A stretch of DNA of 64,000 nt, taken from contig CM055105.1 of the NCBI GenBank assembly GCA_029204225.1, forward strand, positions 9,271,744 to 9,335,743, given 5' to 3'. The position numbers were made by a program, and so were the translations under genes. Each line of letters opens with the position of its first letter. Positions within the stretch are counted from its first letter, which is position 1. The DNA comes from Diphasiastrum complanatum (lineage: Eukaryota; Streptophyta; Lycopodiopsida; Lycopodiales; Lycopodiaceae). This document shows, piece by piece, positions 44,269-54,555 of the stretch. The notes under the pieces were generated by a model, which saw only the letters and a list, made by a program, of their open reading frames with translations, made no database searches and was not told the origin of the DNA.

Positions 44269-44645
44269 AACAAAAGTACTTGGACTTTTTCATTCTTTTG
44301 CAAACAAGAAAAGATTTGTCTTCTTAGAGTCAACACTCTAGAAGTAGACTTGGATTCATAAAGCTTCTTCAATGAATTCCAAGCTTCCAAAAATGATGTG
44401 CACTTACCAACTTCCTTGAGAAGTTCATTGGTAACATTCATCTTTATCATGTGTAGAGCCTTCTTGGCCCTCTTGTCATACCTCATCTGATCTTGTTGTG
44501 TTGCTGGTCTCTCCTCCAAACCTACAACAATATCCAAAACATCATTCATCTCGAGAAGTGACTCCATCCTCACTTTCCACAATGAATAGTTACTTGAGGT
44601 AAGCCTATCATTGGCTTCCAACATGACTCCAATTGAGGTTGCCAT
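44265..44645 (-). pseudogene. Copia gag N-terminus, element B
   Basis: Starts MATSIGVMLEANDRLTSSNY, then WKVRMESLLEMNDVLDIVVG, KRAKKALHMIKMNVTNELLK and KSTSRVLTLRRQIFSCLQKN. It is the capsid-like part of copia gag. D has GAAGAAAGTCC where B has GAAAAAGTCC. This one-base loss moves B out of frame with the 1114-codon ORF, which otherwise continues directly. The leader from 44646 to 45234 is non-coding and matches D's. Confidence 0.87.
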
Positions 44646-45234
44646 GTAGCAATGACCTGATCTTCTCTTTCAACCTGTTTCAATGCACAAAGCACTCCTT
44701 TGAACAACAACAAATGCTTTCAAAAGAAATCACCAAGATTTGAAACTATCTCACAAATTCTCTTCTAGCACTTATACCTAGCAAATCGACACATAGAATC
44801 ATGGAATCTTGATCAACCTATGATCTATCCTCAATCTAATGACTTTTGCCACTTCCTAAGATTGAAACACACTCAAATGAGGTCCAACAACCTCACTATC
44901 TAGAGATCCAATCAAAATTAGGGTTTTGACAAAATCACAAAAAATTGACTACTCCAAATCTACATGCAAATGCTGAAAATTTGATATGCAATCTATAAGC
45001 CACCACTTAGGCTGAACCAATGATCCAAAAATCGGCCAAATCTAGCATGTGAATTCAAAAAATGAAATTGAACAAGTATATTGACCTATTTAGTGTTTTG
45101 ATCTACAAAAGATCCAATCTACAAAAGCAAAAAATCCGATTTTGGTGTAGAATCCTCTCTAGCATGCTCTAGACTTGATATCTTCACCAAATCATTGATA
45201 GATCTGATTTCCTCCTTCATAACCTGAAACACAA

Positions 45235-45246
45235 GATCTGATACCA
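45235..45246 (-). promoter_or_regulatory. Primer-binding site, element B
   Basis: The minus strand is TGGTATCAGATC, with the last bases diverged from TGGTATCAGAGC, adjacent to the LTR end ATCTTTCACA. Confidence 0.8.
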
Positions 45247-45571
45247 TGTGAAAGATTTTAGATCCTTAAGATCCAATCTACTTGAATGATCTTTGGTTAG
45301 AAAGAGAAATACACTAGCAATTTCACCAATGTAGAAAAATCAGTATCTACACACAATTTGAGATGCAAACACTAATAGAACTTGATCAAACTTGAATGAA
45401 ATGATTATGTACTGTTGATGTCTATACAAAACCAGCAAGCTATTGTATTTCACACGTGTGGATCCAAAAATAGCAAATATAGATCATTCTACACAGAATT
45501 GCAAGCAATCACCAAAATAGTGCACCAATGGATAGTAGAACCCAAGAGAACCATGTATAAGCATGAAATGA
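45247..45571 (-). repeat. 5' LTR of element B, truncated (325 of 650 bp)
   Basis: Aligns with the left LTR (40279-40604) from TGTGAAAGATTT to GCATGAAATGAG, then stops and is replaced at 45572 by the broken LTR of element C. The U3 half with the promoter is missing, so B can no longer be transcribed from its own 5' LTR. CACACGTGTG is at 45451. Confidence 0.88.
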
Positions 45572-45644
45572 GCACGAACATCTTCGTTAGACAGAGGGCT
45601 GAAAGCTAGCAAAGCTTTGTAAACAAAAACGTTTTGTTTATTCA
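45572..45644 (-). repeat. 3' LTR stub of element C
   Basis: The minus strand begins TGAATAAACAAAACGTTTTT after a polypurine tract (GAGAGGGAG, within 45645-45658) and matches the first 70 or so bases of the 5' LTR at 49689-50571 before it breaks into element B. Confidence 0.8.
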
Positions 45645-45658
45645 GCTCCCTCTCAAAG

Positions 45659-46430
45659 CATGATAGCTTTACGATCCCGAAACTGCTCCTCTGTCTCTTA
45701 AAGAGTCCTTTGTCCAGGGCTTTGGTGAGGATGTCAGCAACCATGTCTTTCATTCCGATGAAGGTGGTCTGCAGCATCTTCTTTTCAATTAGATCTCTGA
45801 TCAAGTGGTACTTGATCGCAATGTGCTTTGTTCAGGAATGGAACACATGATATTCCGTCAGGTGTATTGTAGAGGTGTTGTCCATCTGCAAGACCAGAGG
45901 CTTGTTTCTTGTTTCGCCCAATTCGTCCAGGAACTGCCTTAGCTAGATTATCGTGTTGCCAATCTTTGCTGCTGCAACGTACTTAGCTTCGCAGGATGAC
46001 TGGGCCACAATGGTCTGCTTCTTGCTAACCCAAAGAACTGTTGCTCCTGATGCGATGGTGCATTCTCCTAAGACGCTTTTACAATCGTCCTTGAGAGATG
46101 CCCAGCTAGCATCGCTGTAGGAAAGTATTCTGAAACCTGCATCACGACAATAACACAAGCCATAATCTCTCGTTAATTGAAGATATTGCAAAATGCGTTT
46201 CGCAATCTTCCAATGTGTCGAGTCTAGATTCGTGCAGATTGGCTCATCCTGAATACTGCATAAGCAATATCAAGACGGGTGTTGTCAGCAAGGTACATCA
46301 GTGATCCTATCAGCTTTTTGTAAGGTGTGAGCTGCATCTGTTCTCTCTCTTCCTTAGTCTTCGGACAGTCATCGTTTGTCAGGACCGTCCCTACGAGCAT
46401 TGGAGTATTCGCTCCTTTGTAGTTCAGCAT
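45659..46430 (-). pseudogene. Copia RNase H, element C
   Basis: From right to left: PMLVGTVLTNDDCPKTKEER, YKKLIGSLMYLADNTRLDIA, a stop, GFRILSYSDASWASLKDDCK (RNase H catalytic SDA), VAQSSCEAKYVAAAKIGNTI, a further stop, then MIRDLIEKKMLQTTFIGMKD and MVADILTKALDKGLF. It ends shortly before the polypurine tract, so the 3' end is complete apart from the LTR truncation. Two or more stops disable it. Confidence 0.85.
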
Positions 46431-47171
46431 CCCAAAGTCCTCTAGGATCTTCTAATTGTATCTGGACTGGTGAAGGTATAACTTATCTCCCTCATAGTCT
46501 CTTTCAATTTGTAAGCCTAGGTAATACATGGCTTCTCCCAGATCCATGATCTCGAAATGTTTCAAGATGTCCGTCTTCACTTCAGCAATCAGCTGCTCAC
46601 TCCTACAAAGTATCAGAGTGTCGTCCACATATACAGTCACAATGATGATCTGCCCATCTGTAACTCTGACATATACATTGGAATCAGCCAATAGAGGCTT
46701 GAATCCTAATGATTTCAGGGCTTGATCTTTCTTCTTGTACCATTGTTGGGCTGATTGTTTTAGACCGTAGATGCTTCTATGCATTCTGCATGCATAGTTA
46801 AGAAGTGAATTCGAGACATACCCTGGGGGTTGATCCATATAGACCTCTTCATCTAGCTTGCCATGCAAGAAAGCTGTCTTCTCATCCACAATGTGGATCC
46901 TGAGGTCATAAGCTGCTACATATGCAAATAATAGACGCAGGGACGAATGTTTGACGACAGGAGAGAAGGTTTCAGAATAGTTAATACCATATCTCTGAGA
47001 AAATCCCTTTGCAACCAGTCTTGCCGTGTATTTTGTGATGTTCCCATCTGGTCTGTATTTGAGGTTAAAAACCCATTTCTATTTAATAGTCTTGCGCTTA
47101 TGTGGTAATGGCTCCAACGTCCATACCTGATTTTTCCTCATGGACTCTATCTCTTCGTTCATGGCTTGGAT
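46431..47171 (-). pseudogene. Copia reverse transcriptase, element C
   Basis: The minus strand holds MNEEIESMRKNQVWTLEPLP, WVFNLKYRPDGNITK, ARLVAKGFSQRYGINYSETF, VDEKTAFLHGKLDEEVYMDQ, RSIYGLKQSAQQWYKKKDQA, the active site VTVYVDDTLIL and IMDLGEAMYYLGLQIERDYE. A complete copia RT is present with three in-frame stops. It is closely related to element I's RT. Confidence 0.87.
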
Positions 47172-47620
47172 CTATCTGTCCTTCTCTGGACTTTCAATCG
47201 CTTCCTCAAAAGTCTGTGGTTTGCCACTGAATCCACAGAACTCTTTTGATGTGGAAGCTGAGTTGCTTGACACATATCTTGTTGGCGCTCTTCGTGGTCT
47301 AGTCGACCTTATGGGAGATCCTCCTAGGACAGCAATGCCTTTGTCTTTGTCTGCTCTGCTTGGTCCGGAACCATCTTGGTTTACAAGAACTGTAGCAGTA
47401 GGCTGTCCTTTTCTCCTTCCTTGAGCGATCAAAGTACTGGTACTGGCATCAATCACGTTGCATGCTTCATCAGAAAATGTCACACGCATCCCTGCATCTG
47501 CTATTCTTGCTACAGAAAGCAAGTCTTGAAGGCACGTACAAAACGTCTTCGAGGCGTCTGTCTCTGCTGTTAGTGTTGAGCCATAGTGAACCAATACCAT
47601 TCACTTGATGTCTAGATCCA
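47172..47620 (-). pseudogene. Protease end fused to integrase-RT linker, element C
   Basis: An open frame of 142 codons runs from the protease C-terminus (LQDLLSVARIADAGMRVTFS, LIAQGRRKGQ) straight into a linker (RADKDKGIAVLGGSPIRSTR, RRAPTRYVSSNSASTSKEFC, TFEEAIESPEKDR). The integrase zinc motif and the whole DDE core, normally about 350-400 residues, are missing at the GQ/PTATV join. The element therefore kept RT but lost integrase. The frame is intact across the deletion. Confidence 0.78.
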
Positions 47621-47660
47621 TCTCCAAGAACTATGAATCTTGAAGGAAATCAGACATTAT

Positions 47661-48040
47661 TCATCTTGATATCATGAAGTGTGAGGTGACTTCTGAGTCT
47701 AGGATCACCTTATGTGTGTCAGATGTTGACGCTGCACACACATCTTCACAAATGTAGGCAATCAAATAGTTTTTGTTTGTTCTTTCTTCGCCCATCTTAG
47801 AGCTTTCAGGCTCCTCGACATAGGATGAATTGTTGTTGTTCTCTTGTCTGTTCTGTGTTGATTTATTTCTGGGGTTCTGGCGGCAATCCATGGTTGCATT
47901 ACCCTTCTTATGGCAATGGATACACTCAATCTTGGGATTGAGCCAGCATGTATCTACTGTATGCCTGTCTCTTCTGCATCTCATGCAAATATTCTTTTCT
48001 CCACCTTGTTGCCTCAACCTCTCTTTCCTCTTCCAGTTGT
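47661..48040 (-). pseudogene. Copia gag zinc knuckles and protease start, element C
   Basis: The frame contains two CCHC-type knuckles, CMRCRRDRHTVDTC and CIHCHKKGNATMDC (His changed to Asn in the second), then an Asn/Ser-rich spacer. The protease start follows as KVILDSEVTSHFMIS, where DSG has become DSE, so the protease active site is damaged. The right edge is the target duplication of the solo LTR at 48046. Confidence 0.82.
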
Positions 48041-48859
48041 CTTTGTGTCACAAAAGCGGAAAACTCTTGGGTTTCGCGAAGGCAAAACTGTTTCTTTTTC
48101 GTTTTCGTTTTTGTCTTTGTATTCGAGAACGATTTTGTGTCTTTGAATTTTCTTTTGCGCGGAAGCTTTCAGAGGAACCTAGACACTCGACTGCACATCA
48201 CAGAACACATTTTATTCTAGCAATCAAGACAAACGACTCAAGACAAGGAGATGCACGAAAATAGAGCGACTGTATTATCAGTTTAATTTTTAAAACGAGA
48301 TCGTCAGTGTCTCGTTTGTTGGTGGAATGACACTCTACTCTTTCGCTGTGTTCTGCTCGTTGGCAGACTTTCATGCACAGCTCTAGTATTTTTCTTTCCT
48401 GCTCTATTTGCTACCTCTCTCTCTCTATCTCTTACAGAAAATTATGTCTATTCTCTTCACTTCACTTGTCGTTTATGATCTAGAGAGGATAGATTATATC
48501 TCCACTGTGTGGAGTTTACAAGATGGCTTAACGTAGAAATCACAAGACTAGTTAACGCTAATCAACTAATCAGTTAGTCTCCATCGCTGCCTCTCGTTTC
48601 ACCTGGGCGTGAAGTCTACGACTCCAAGACCATTGAGCTACCAGCTGACAGCGCAAAAGATTCCTCTTCATTTGTTTCGTAATCTCCCGTTTGCTTTCAT
48701 TCTTTTCGTTTCTTTCGTAGTTTTTCATTTTGTGTCCCTTTGCGGTTTGCGAGCCTGGAGGTGTGTTTACGATTCATGAATGATTCGCGAATCATTTCTG
48801 CTTCGAGTCAAGTTTGTGCTGCGACAAAGTTGCAGGAGTTCACCATTTCTGACACTTTG
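48041..48859 (-). mobile_element. Solo LTR of family A (A3) with CTTTG duplications
   Basis: The LTR is 48046-48854 (809 bp), minus orientation (TGTCAGAAATGGTG...; the plus strand starts TGTCACAAAAGCGG). CTTTG occurs at 48041-48045 and again at 48855-48859, a perfect 5 bp target duplication. It splits the gag gene of element C between the capsid part and the zinc knuckles. Confidence 0.9.
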
Positions 48860-49567
48860 CTGGTCCCTTCTGCTTGCTGATCACGATCTTGCGTCTGATT
48901 CGACTCCCTCTTAGGCTTAAATTATCTCTTGGATTTTTCTTTGTTGTCGTAGAGGACCTAGTCAGAACCATCCTTGTAATCAAGGTGTTCTCTGGCCTCG
49001 ACTTCCTCTCGAATCTCGACAATCGCCTTTTTGAGATTCATGGTAGGATCTTTCGCGAGCAGGGTTCTCATCGTTTGGAATGATTTGGGTAAGGGTCTCA
49101 ACAGGTGAGATGCTTCTTAGCTGACACTACGTTCTCTGCTCCAGAGTTATGTAGTGATAGGAATAGATCCTTCATCGTCCTTACGAAAGAAGTGACGTCC
49201 TTCCCATCCCATTGTAGGTTCGTTAGCTGACCTTCCAGCATCATGATTTGACTTCTTGATTTCGTCTGAAATCTTGCGAGCAATGCATCCCACATCTCCT
49301 TAGCTTTGGAGAGTGTAGCCAGGTCAAGTGTGAGACTATCTTCGATGGATGAAGACAACAAGGCTACTACCTTGTCATTATTCTCTTCCACTCGCGTAGC
49401 TCCTTGCCTAATGTCGTTGGCATCTCCTCTATGTCATCAACCCAGGGGAAGAGTCCTTCGCCCTTGAGTATGAGTGATGTCTTAACTTTTCAGGCTAGAA
49501 AGTTAGATCCTGAAGAATCAAGAATTGTGCAGATCTTGCTCTGCATGCTACTGATTGAAGCCATTGC
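48860..49567 (-). pseudogene. Copia gag N-terminus, element C
   Basis: The minus strand starts at an ATG (MASISSMQSKICTILDSS) and runs with stops and shifts through KTSLILKGEGLFPWVDDIEE, NNDKVVALLSSSIEDSLTLD, MWDALLARFQTKSRSQIMML and LQWDGKDVTSFVRTMKDLFL. It is the UBN2 gag domain. Further left a basic region precedes the solo LTR. It is homologous to element I's gag. Confidence 0.82.
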
Positions 49568-49676
49568 TTCTAAAGTCTGTTCCCTCGTTGATGGTTGTTT
49601 GCTTGAATGTTTGGCCTCCTGGATCTGATAGCTTCTTGGCTATGTCAGATTATGACAATATAGGTGGATAGGTACG

Positions 49677-49688
49677 CTCTGATACCAC
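49677..49688 (-). promoter_or_regulatory. Primer-binding site, element C
   Basis: The minus strand reads TGGTATCAGAGC, separated by one base from the LTR end (…TTGTCAACA). Confidence 0.85.
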
Positions 49689-50571
49689 TGTTGACAAAGG
49701 ATTCGCGGTCACGAAACAGTCGTGAAAGCGAAGCAACCACGATTCAATGCGATTCGGATGGCGTTTAGATACGATCGCTGGACACTACTAGCTGAATCAC
49801 TCCTACAGTCCTCCAGAATGTAGTCAGGCACTGCTGATCTCCATTTGTAAATTAATGTAGCATTCACCAAGTTCAACCAATATGCGAACTTGAAATGAAT
49901 GGGAGAATCAGACACATGAATAACAGCAGACACATTTGCATTCAAGATCATACATCATAAATTGACATGTGCACGATGGCTACAAGATCATCTATTGATT
50001 TTTCTCTGACTCTTCAAGCACTGCATGCAAATCCATGCAGTGTGTTTGCGTGAGAGAAATACAGTTCTCTCACGAGTGGATGTCTCGCTTACTAGCAAAC
50101 TTGTGGATCTCTATGGATCCTGATCACATAACTCGTCTTACACACAGGCAGACTTCTTGTCTGTATTTCGTCTTGATTGCTTACTAGCATCGGACTACTT
50201 CATACATCTCTGTGTATGTTCTGTATATTCATATATGTGTCAAGTATCATCTAGTAAGTATATAGTCACTCTTTGTAATTTTAAGATTAGAGTGATTGAT
50301 CTTTGCTGGTACTCTTTGGAGCATGAGGGCAGAGAGGGTTTTGCGACATTTTCCGTGTCACATCGTTGGTTTCGTTTCCGTCATTTGACTTTCTCATGTT
50401 GGACTGCAAAATATTCTCGTTCACGAATCTTTCGTGTTTGTGTCTTTTCGTCAGGTGTTCGCGAAACTTTCGTGCTTCGTGTCTCTTGACTTTCGTGTTC
50501 GCGAACGTCTACGTCAAGCAGAGGGCTGAAAGCTAGCAAAGCTTTGTAAACAGAAACGTTTTGTTTCTTCA
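49689..50571 (-). repeat. 5' LTR of element C (883 bp)
   Basis: The minus strand starts TGAAGAAACAAAACGTTTCT and ends CCTTTGTCAACA. The first about 75 bases match the 3' LTR stub at 45572-45644 and a plus-strand stub at 57402-57455. The LTR contains TTCGTGTTCGCGAA-like inverted words near 50.4-50.5 kb. Short plus-strand frames inside are spurious. Confidence 0.83.
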
Positions 50572-50834
50572 TATCATATCGGATCGAGTCGCTTCCTTTC
50601 TGGATCGAGTTTGTAGTTCGAGTTAGAACCTAACAGATGCAGTTTATTCTAATGGACATGGTCAAAATATCATTTAGGGAAATGACTACTTTAATGCGTA
50701 TTGGAATTCCGAATAGCCGCTAAGGCTCTGGATCGAAACAAAATTGATCTACATCGATTTCCACGATTAGTCCATATTTGTAAAAGATTGATTTACAAGT
50801 TTTTGTCCTATTTTATAGGCGTTGAACGTTGATG
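50572..50834. other. Pre-insertion DNA left of element D
   Basis: Unique-looking DNA between C and D with no gene recognised. It continues after D at 56292, so the empty site would read ...AACGTTGATG-TAAAG-TTTGACAGG... Confidence 0.5.
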
Positions 50835-50839
50835 TAAAG

Positions 50840-51488
50840 TGTGAAAGATTTAACTAGTTTCATCATATTTTGCTATATTTTCATATTTGGCATATTGAGG
50901 CCAAAACTCTTTTTAGACTTAGAGATTGACTTTTTAAAGTTCATTAGTCTAAATGTCATTTGAATAAACACTTTTTGAAAGTGTGGGGAAGGTAGAATGT
51001 GAGTTTGAGTAGATTCAAATTTAAATAGTTGGGTGCATTGAATCTAGACCCAAAAATAGTAGGGTTAGCATTTTGGTGAGAAATCCAAGTGGCCAAATAG
51101 AGTTTGGACCTGTTATAAAAGGATGTAACTCATGGAGAGAGCAATCTTCTCTCTTCTCTATCTCATTTCATAATTATACATGGTTCTCTTGGGTTCTACT
51201 ATCCATTGGTGCACTATCTTGGTGATTGCTTGCAATTCTATGTATAGAATGATCAATTATTGCTATTTTCAGATCCACATGTGTGACATACAGTAGCTTG
51301 CTGGTTTTGTATGGGCAACAACAGTACTTTATCATTCCATTCAAGTTTGATAAGTTCTATTAGTGTTTGCATCTCATTTTGTGTGTAGATGCTAATTTTT
51401 CTACATTGGTGAGATTGGTAGTATATTTCTCTTTCTAAACAAAGATCATTTAAGTAGATTGGATCTTAAGGATCTGAAATCTTCCACA
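50840..51488 (+). repeat. 5' LTR of element D (649 bp)
   Basis: TGTGAAAGATTTAACTAG...AAATCTTCCACA. TATAAAAG is at 51114-51121, followed by a CT-rich transcript leader. The palindrome seen in its relatives is CACATGTGTG here (51275), one base changed. Confidence 0.92.
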
Positions 51489-51500
51489 TGGTATCAGAGC
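51489..51500 (+). promoter_or_regulatory. Primer-binding site, element D
   Basis: Perfect TGGTATCAGAGC directly after the LTR. A non-coding leader of 580 bases follows to the gag ATG. Confidence 0.9.
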
Positions 51501-52080
51501 TTGTGTTTCAGGTTTTGAAGGAGAAAATCAGATCTATCAATGATTTGGTGAAGATATCAAGTCTAGAGCATGCTAGAGAGGATTCTACACCAAAATCGAG
51601 TTTTTTGCTTTTGTAGATTGGATCTTTTGTAGATCAAAACCCTATATAGGTTTATAAACTTGTCAATTTCAATTTCTGAATTCACATACTGGATTTGGCT
51701 TATTTTTGGGATCAGCCTAAGTGGTGGCTAATAGATTGCATATCAAATTTTCACATTTGCATGTAGATTTGGAATAGTCCATCTTTTGTGATTTTGACAA
51801 AACCCTAATTTTGGTTGGATCTCTAGATAGTGAGATTGCTGGACTTCATTTGAGTGTGTTTCAATCTTAGGAAGTGGCAAAAGTCATTAGATTGAGGATA
51901 GATCATAGGTTGATCAAGATTCCATGATTCTATGTGTTGATTTGCTTGGTATAAGTGCTAGAAGAGAATTTTTGAGATAGTTTCATATCTTGGTTATTTA
52001 TTTTGAAAGCATTTGTTGTTGTTCAAAGGAGTGTTTTGTGCATTGAAATAGGTTGAAAGAGAAGATCAGGTCATTGCTAC

Positions 52081-52975
52081 ATGGCAACCTCAATTGGAGT
52101 CATGTTGGAAGCCAATGATAGGCTTACCTCAAGTAACTATTCATTGTGGAAAGTGAGGATGGAGTCACTTCTCGAGATGAATGATGTTTTGGATATTGTT
52201 GTAGGTTTGGAGGAGAGACCAGCAACACAACAAGATCAAATGAGGTATGACAAGAGGGCCAAGAAGGCTCTACACATGATAAAGATGAATGTTACCAATG
52301 AACTTCTCAAGGAAGTTGGTAAGTGCACATCATCTTTGGAAGCTTGGAATTCATTGAAGAAACTTTCTGAATCCAAGTCTACTTCTAGAGTGTTGACTCT
52401 AAGAAGGCAATTTTTTTCTTGTTTGCAAAAGAATGAAGAAAGTCCAAGTACTTTTGTTCTAAGAATGAAAGCATTGAATGATGAGTTGGCTTGCATTGAT
52501 GAAAGCATTAAGGAAGGAGAGCTTATTCAAGTAATTCTTAATGGCTTGTTGGATGCTCATGCTAACATTGTTCAAAGTATTTCTATTCAAAAGATTTGCC
52601 AAGTTTGATGGATCTTCAAGAGATCTTAATCAATGAGGAATATAGGCTTCAAGCAAGAGGTGGATCTACATCGACACTTCAAGAGGATGCTATGTTCACA
52701 AAGGCAAATTCAAGGGCAAAACCAAAAGTAAATGGTCTAAAGGGCAAGATCAAGCAGATGCTCCTTCAAGTGGCAAAAAGAAGAATAGATCAAAGCTCAA
52801 GTGCTTCTATTGTGGCATCAAAGGACACTTTGCAAGTGGGTGTTACAAGAAGAAGAGAGATCAAGGAGACAAGCAAGGTAATCTTACTCTTGATGAGGAT
52901 GGTTTGGATGTTCAAGATGCAAATGATGATGCTTTTGTGATGTATTCATGTATGCTTGCTAATGATCAAGATCTA
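52081..52975 (+). pseudogene. Copia gag, element D
   Basis: The ATG at 52081 gives MATSIGVMLEANDRLTSSNY and 175 codons nearly identical to B's gag (KCTSSLEAWNSLKKLSESKS, SPSTFVLRMKALNDELACID). The frame shifts near 52595 (QKICQV against B's QKTLPSLMDLQ) and again before the zinc knuckle CFYCGIKGHFASGC (52802-52843). The His/Cys pattern is intact, but the protein would be interrupted twice. Confidence 0.87.
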
Positions 52976-53380
52976 GATCCTTGGTGGATTGATAGTGGAG
53001 CAAATTCACACATGACCTTTCACAAAGAGTACTTCACTTCTTTTTTGGCATATAGAGATGACAAGAGGTGATCTACACGGCCAATGATGGTGAGTGTGCA
53101 ATCAAAGAGATTGGCACAATTTTTATTTCTCTTTCTACAAATAGGAATAGAATGTCTTGTTTATTCCATCTACTACCAAGAATTTGCTTAGTGTGAGCCA
53201 AATGCTAAGTAAAGGCCTCATGTTGGAGTTTGATGGAGATGCTTGTTTGATCAAAAGGAATGATGTCTTGGTTGGAAAAGGTAAAAGGCAAGGGAAGTTG
53301 TTCAAACTAGATGCTTTTGTTATTGCTAACTAAGTTGGATGTGTTGCAAGAGAGCAAATTCCTATTCAAGAGGTCTGGCA
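52976..53380 (+). pseudogene. Copia protease, element D
   Basis: WWIDSGANSHMTFHKEYFTS carries the catalytic DSG. A missing base at about 53069 and a TAA near 53331 (IAN*VGCV) break the frame. The order and sequence otherwise follow element B. Confidence 0.8.
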
Positions 53381-54540
53381 CAAAAGGATGGGACACCTCA
53401 AGTTCAGGTCATTGGAGGTAATGGCAAGGAAGAAGGTTGCGATTGGTCTTCCAAGTTCCTTAAGTGATATCAAGCATGTTTGTGAGTCTTGTGCTTTGAC
53501 TAAGTCACATAGACTACCTTATACTAGATCTATTTCTAGATCTACAAAGCCTTTTTCAGCTTGTACATTTAGATATTCATGGATTTACTACAATTAGCAA
53601 TAGTGGAGCTAAGATGTATGTAACATTCATTGATGATTTTAGTAGATTTTGTTGGATATATCTACTAAAGAGCAAGGATGAAGTGTATGATGTTTTTATC
53701 AAGTTCAAGAATGCAAGGGAGAACCAATTTTCCACAAAGATCAAGTGCTTGAGGAGTGACCATGGTGGTGAGTACATATCTAACAAGTTCAAGGCCTTCT
53801 GTGATGAGCATGGAATCAAGAGGGAGTATACAACATCAAGGACCCCACAACAAAATGGAGTGGTTGAAATGAAGAATAGGACTTTATGTCAAAGTGCTGA
53901 AGCTATGAGGTTAAGTGCTAACCTTGACAAACCATTTTGGGATCAAGCTTGGTTGTGTGCCAATTTCTTGTGCAATAGGTGGCCGAGTGCTATTTTGGAT
54001 GGAAGGACACCTTTTGAGATGCTATGCAAGAGGAGGTCGAGTGTCAACTTTCTAAGAACCTTTGGATGCACATGCTATGTCAACATTACTCTTGATGATA
54101 GGACCAAGGAGGATCCATCTTCAAGAAAAGGTATTTTTGTTGGGTATAGTGAGGTGAGTAAAGCCTACAAGCTTTACATTCCTTCTACTAACAAAGTGAT
54201 TGTTGGTAGAGATGTCATTTTTTATGAGGGAAACATTCCAAAAGTGTCTTCAAGCATGATTGATGGTAGTGTTGATGGATCTAACATTCTTGATGTTGAT
54301 GAGAAGGATCCTACTTTGGATGGTGATGATGATGGACCTTCATCAAGTCAAAAGCCAAGGAGAACATCAAGAGAAAGACAAGTACCTTCAAGACTCACAT
54401 ATGATCAAAAGGGTAAGCAAGTAGTTTTTGGAAATTATGTTTCTTTTCTAACCTCTTTGGATGAGCCTACAAGTGTAGATCAAGCAAGGAAAGAAGAGGA
54501 GTGGATCCAAGCAATGGATCTTGAGTATCAATCTCTTATG
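53381..54540 (+). pseudogene. Copia integrase and linker, element D
   Basis: GAG-pre-integrase (MGHLKFRSLEVMARKK, CESCALTKSHRLPYTRS), a frame change at about 53590, then a 337-codon frame. It includes MYVTFIDDFSRFCWIYLLKS (second Asp), SDHGGEYISNKFKAFCDEHG (Glu), TPQQNGVVEMKNRTLCQSAE, GIFVGYSEVSKAYKLYIPST and the linker KPRRTSRERQVPSRLTYDQK to MDLEYQSLMKSGTS. The first catalytic Asp (VHSDIHG in B) lies at the shift. RT should start at QSLMKSGT but does not continue. Confidence 0.87.
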
Positions 54541-54555
54541 AAGAGTGGAACATCT

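Noticed and set aside
50157-50489. 110-codon plus-strand frame
   Set aside because: Lies wholly inside the element C LTR and has no domain.
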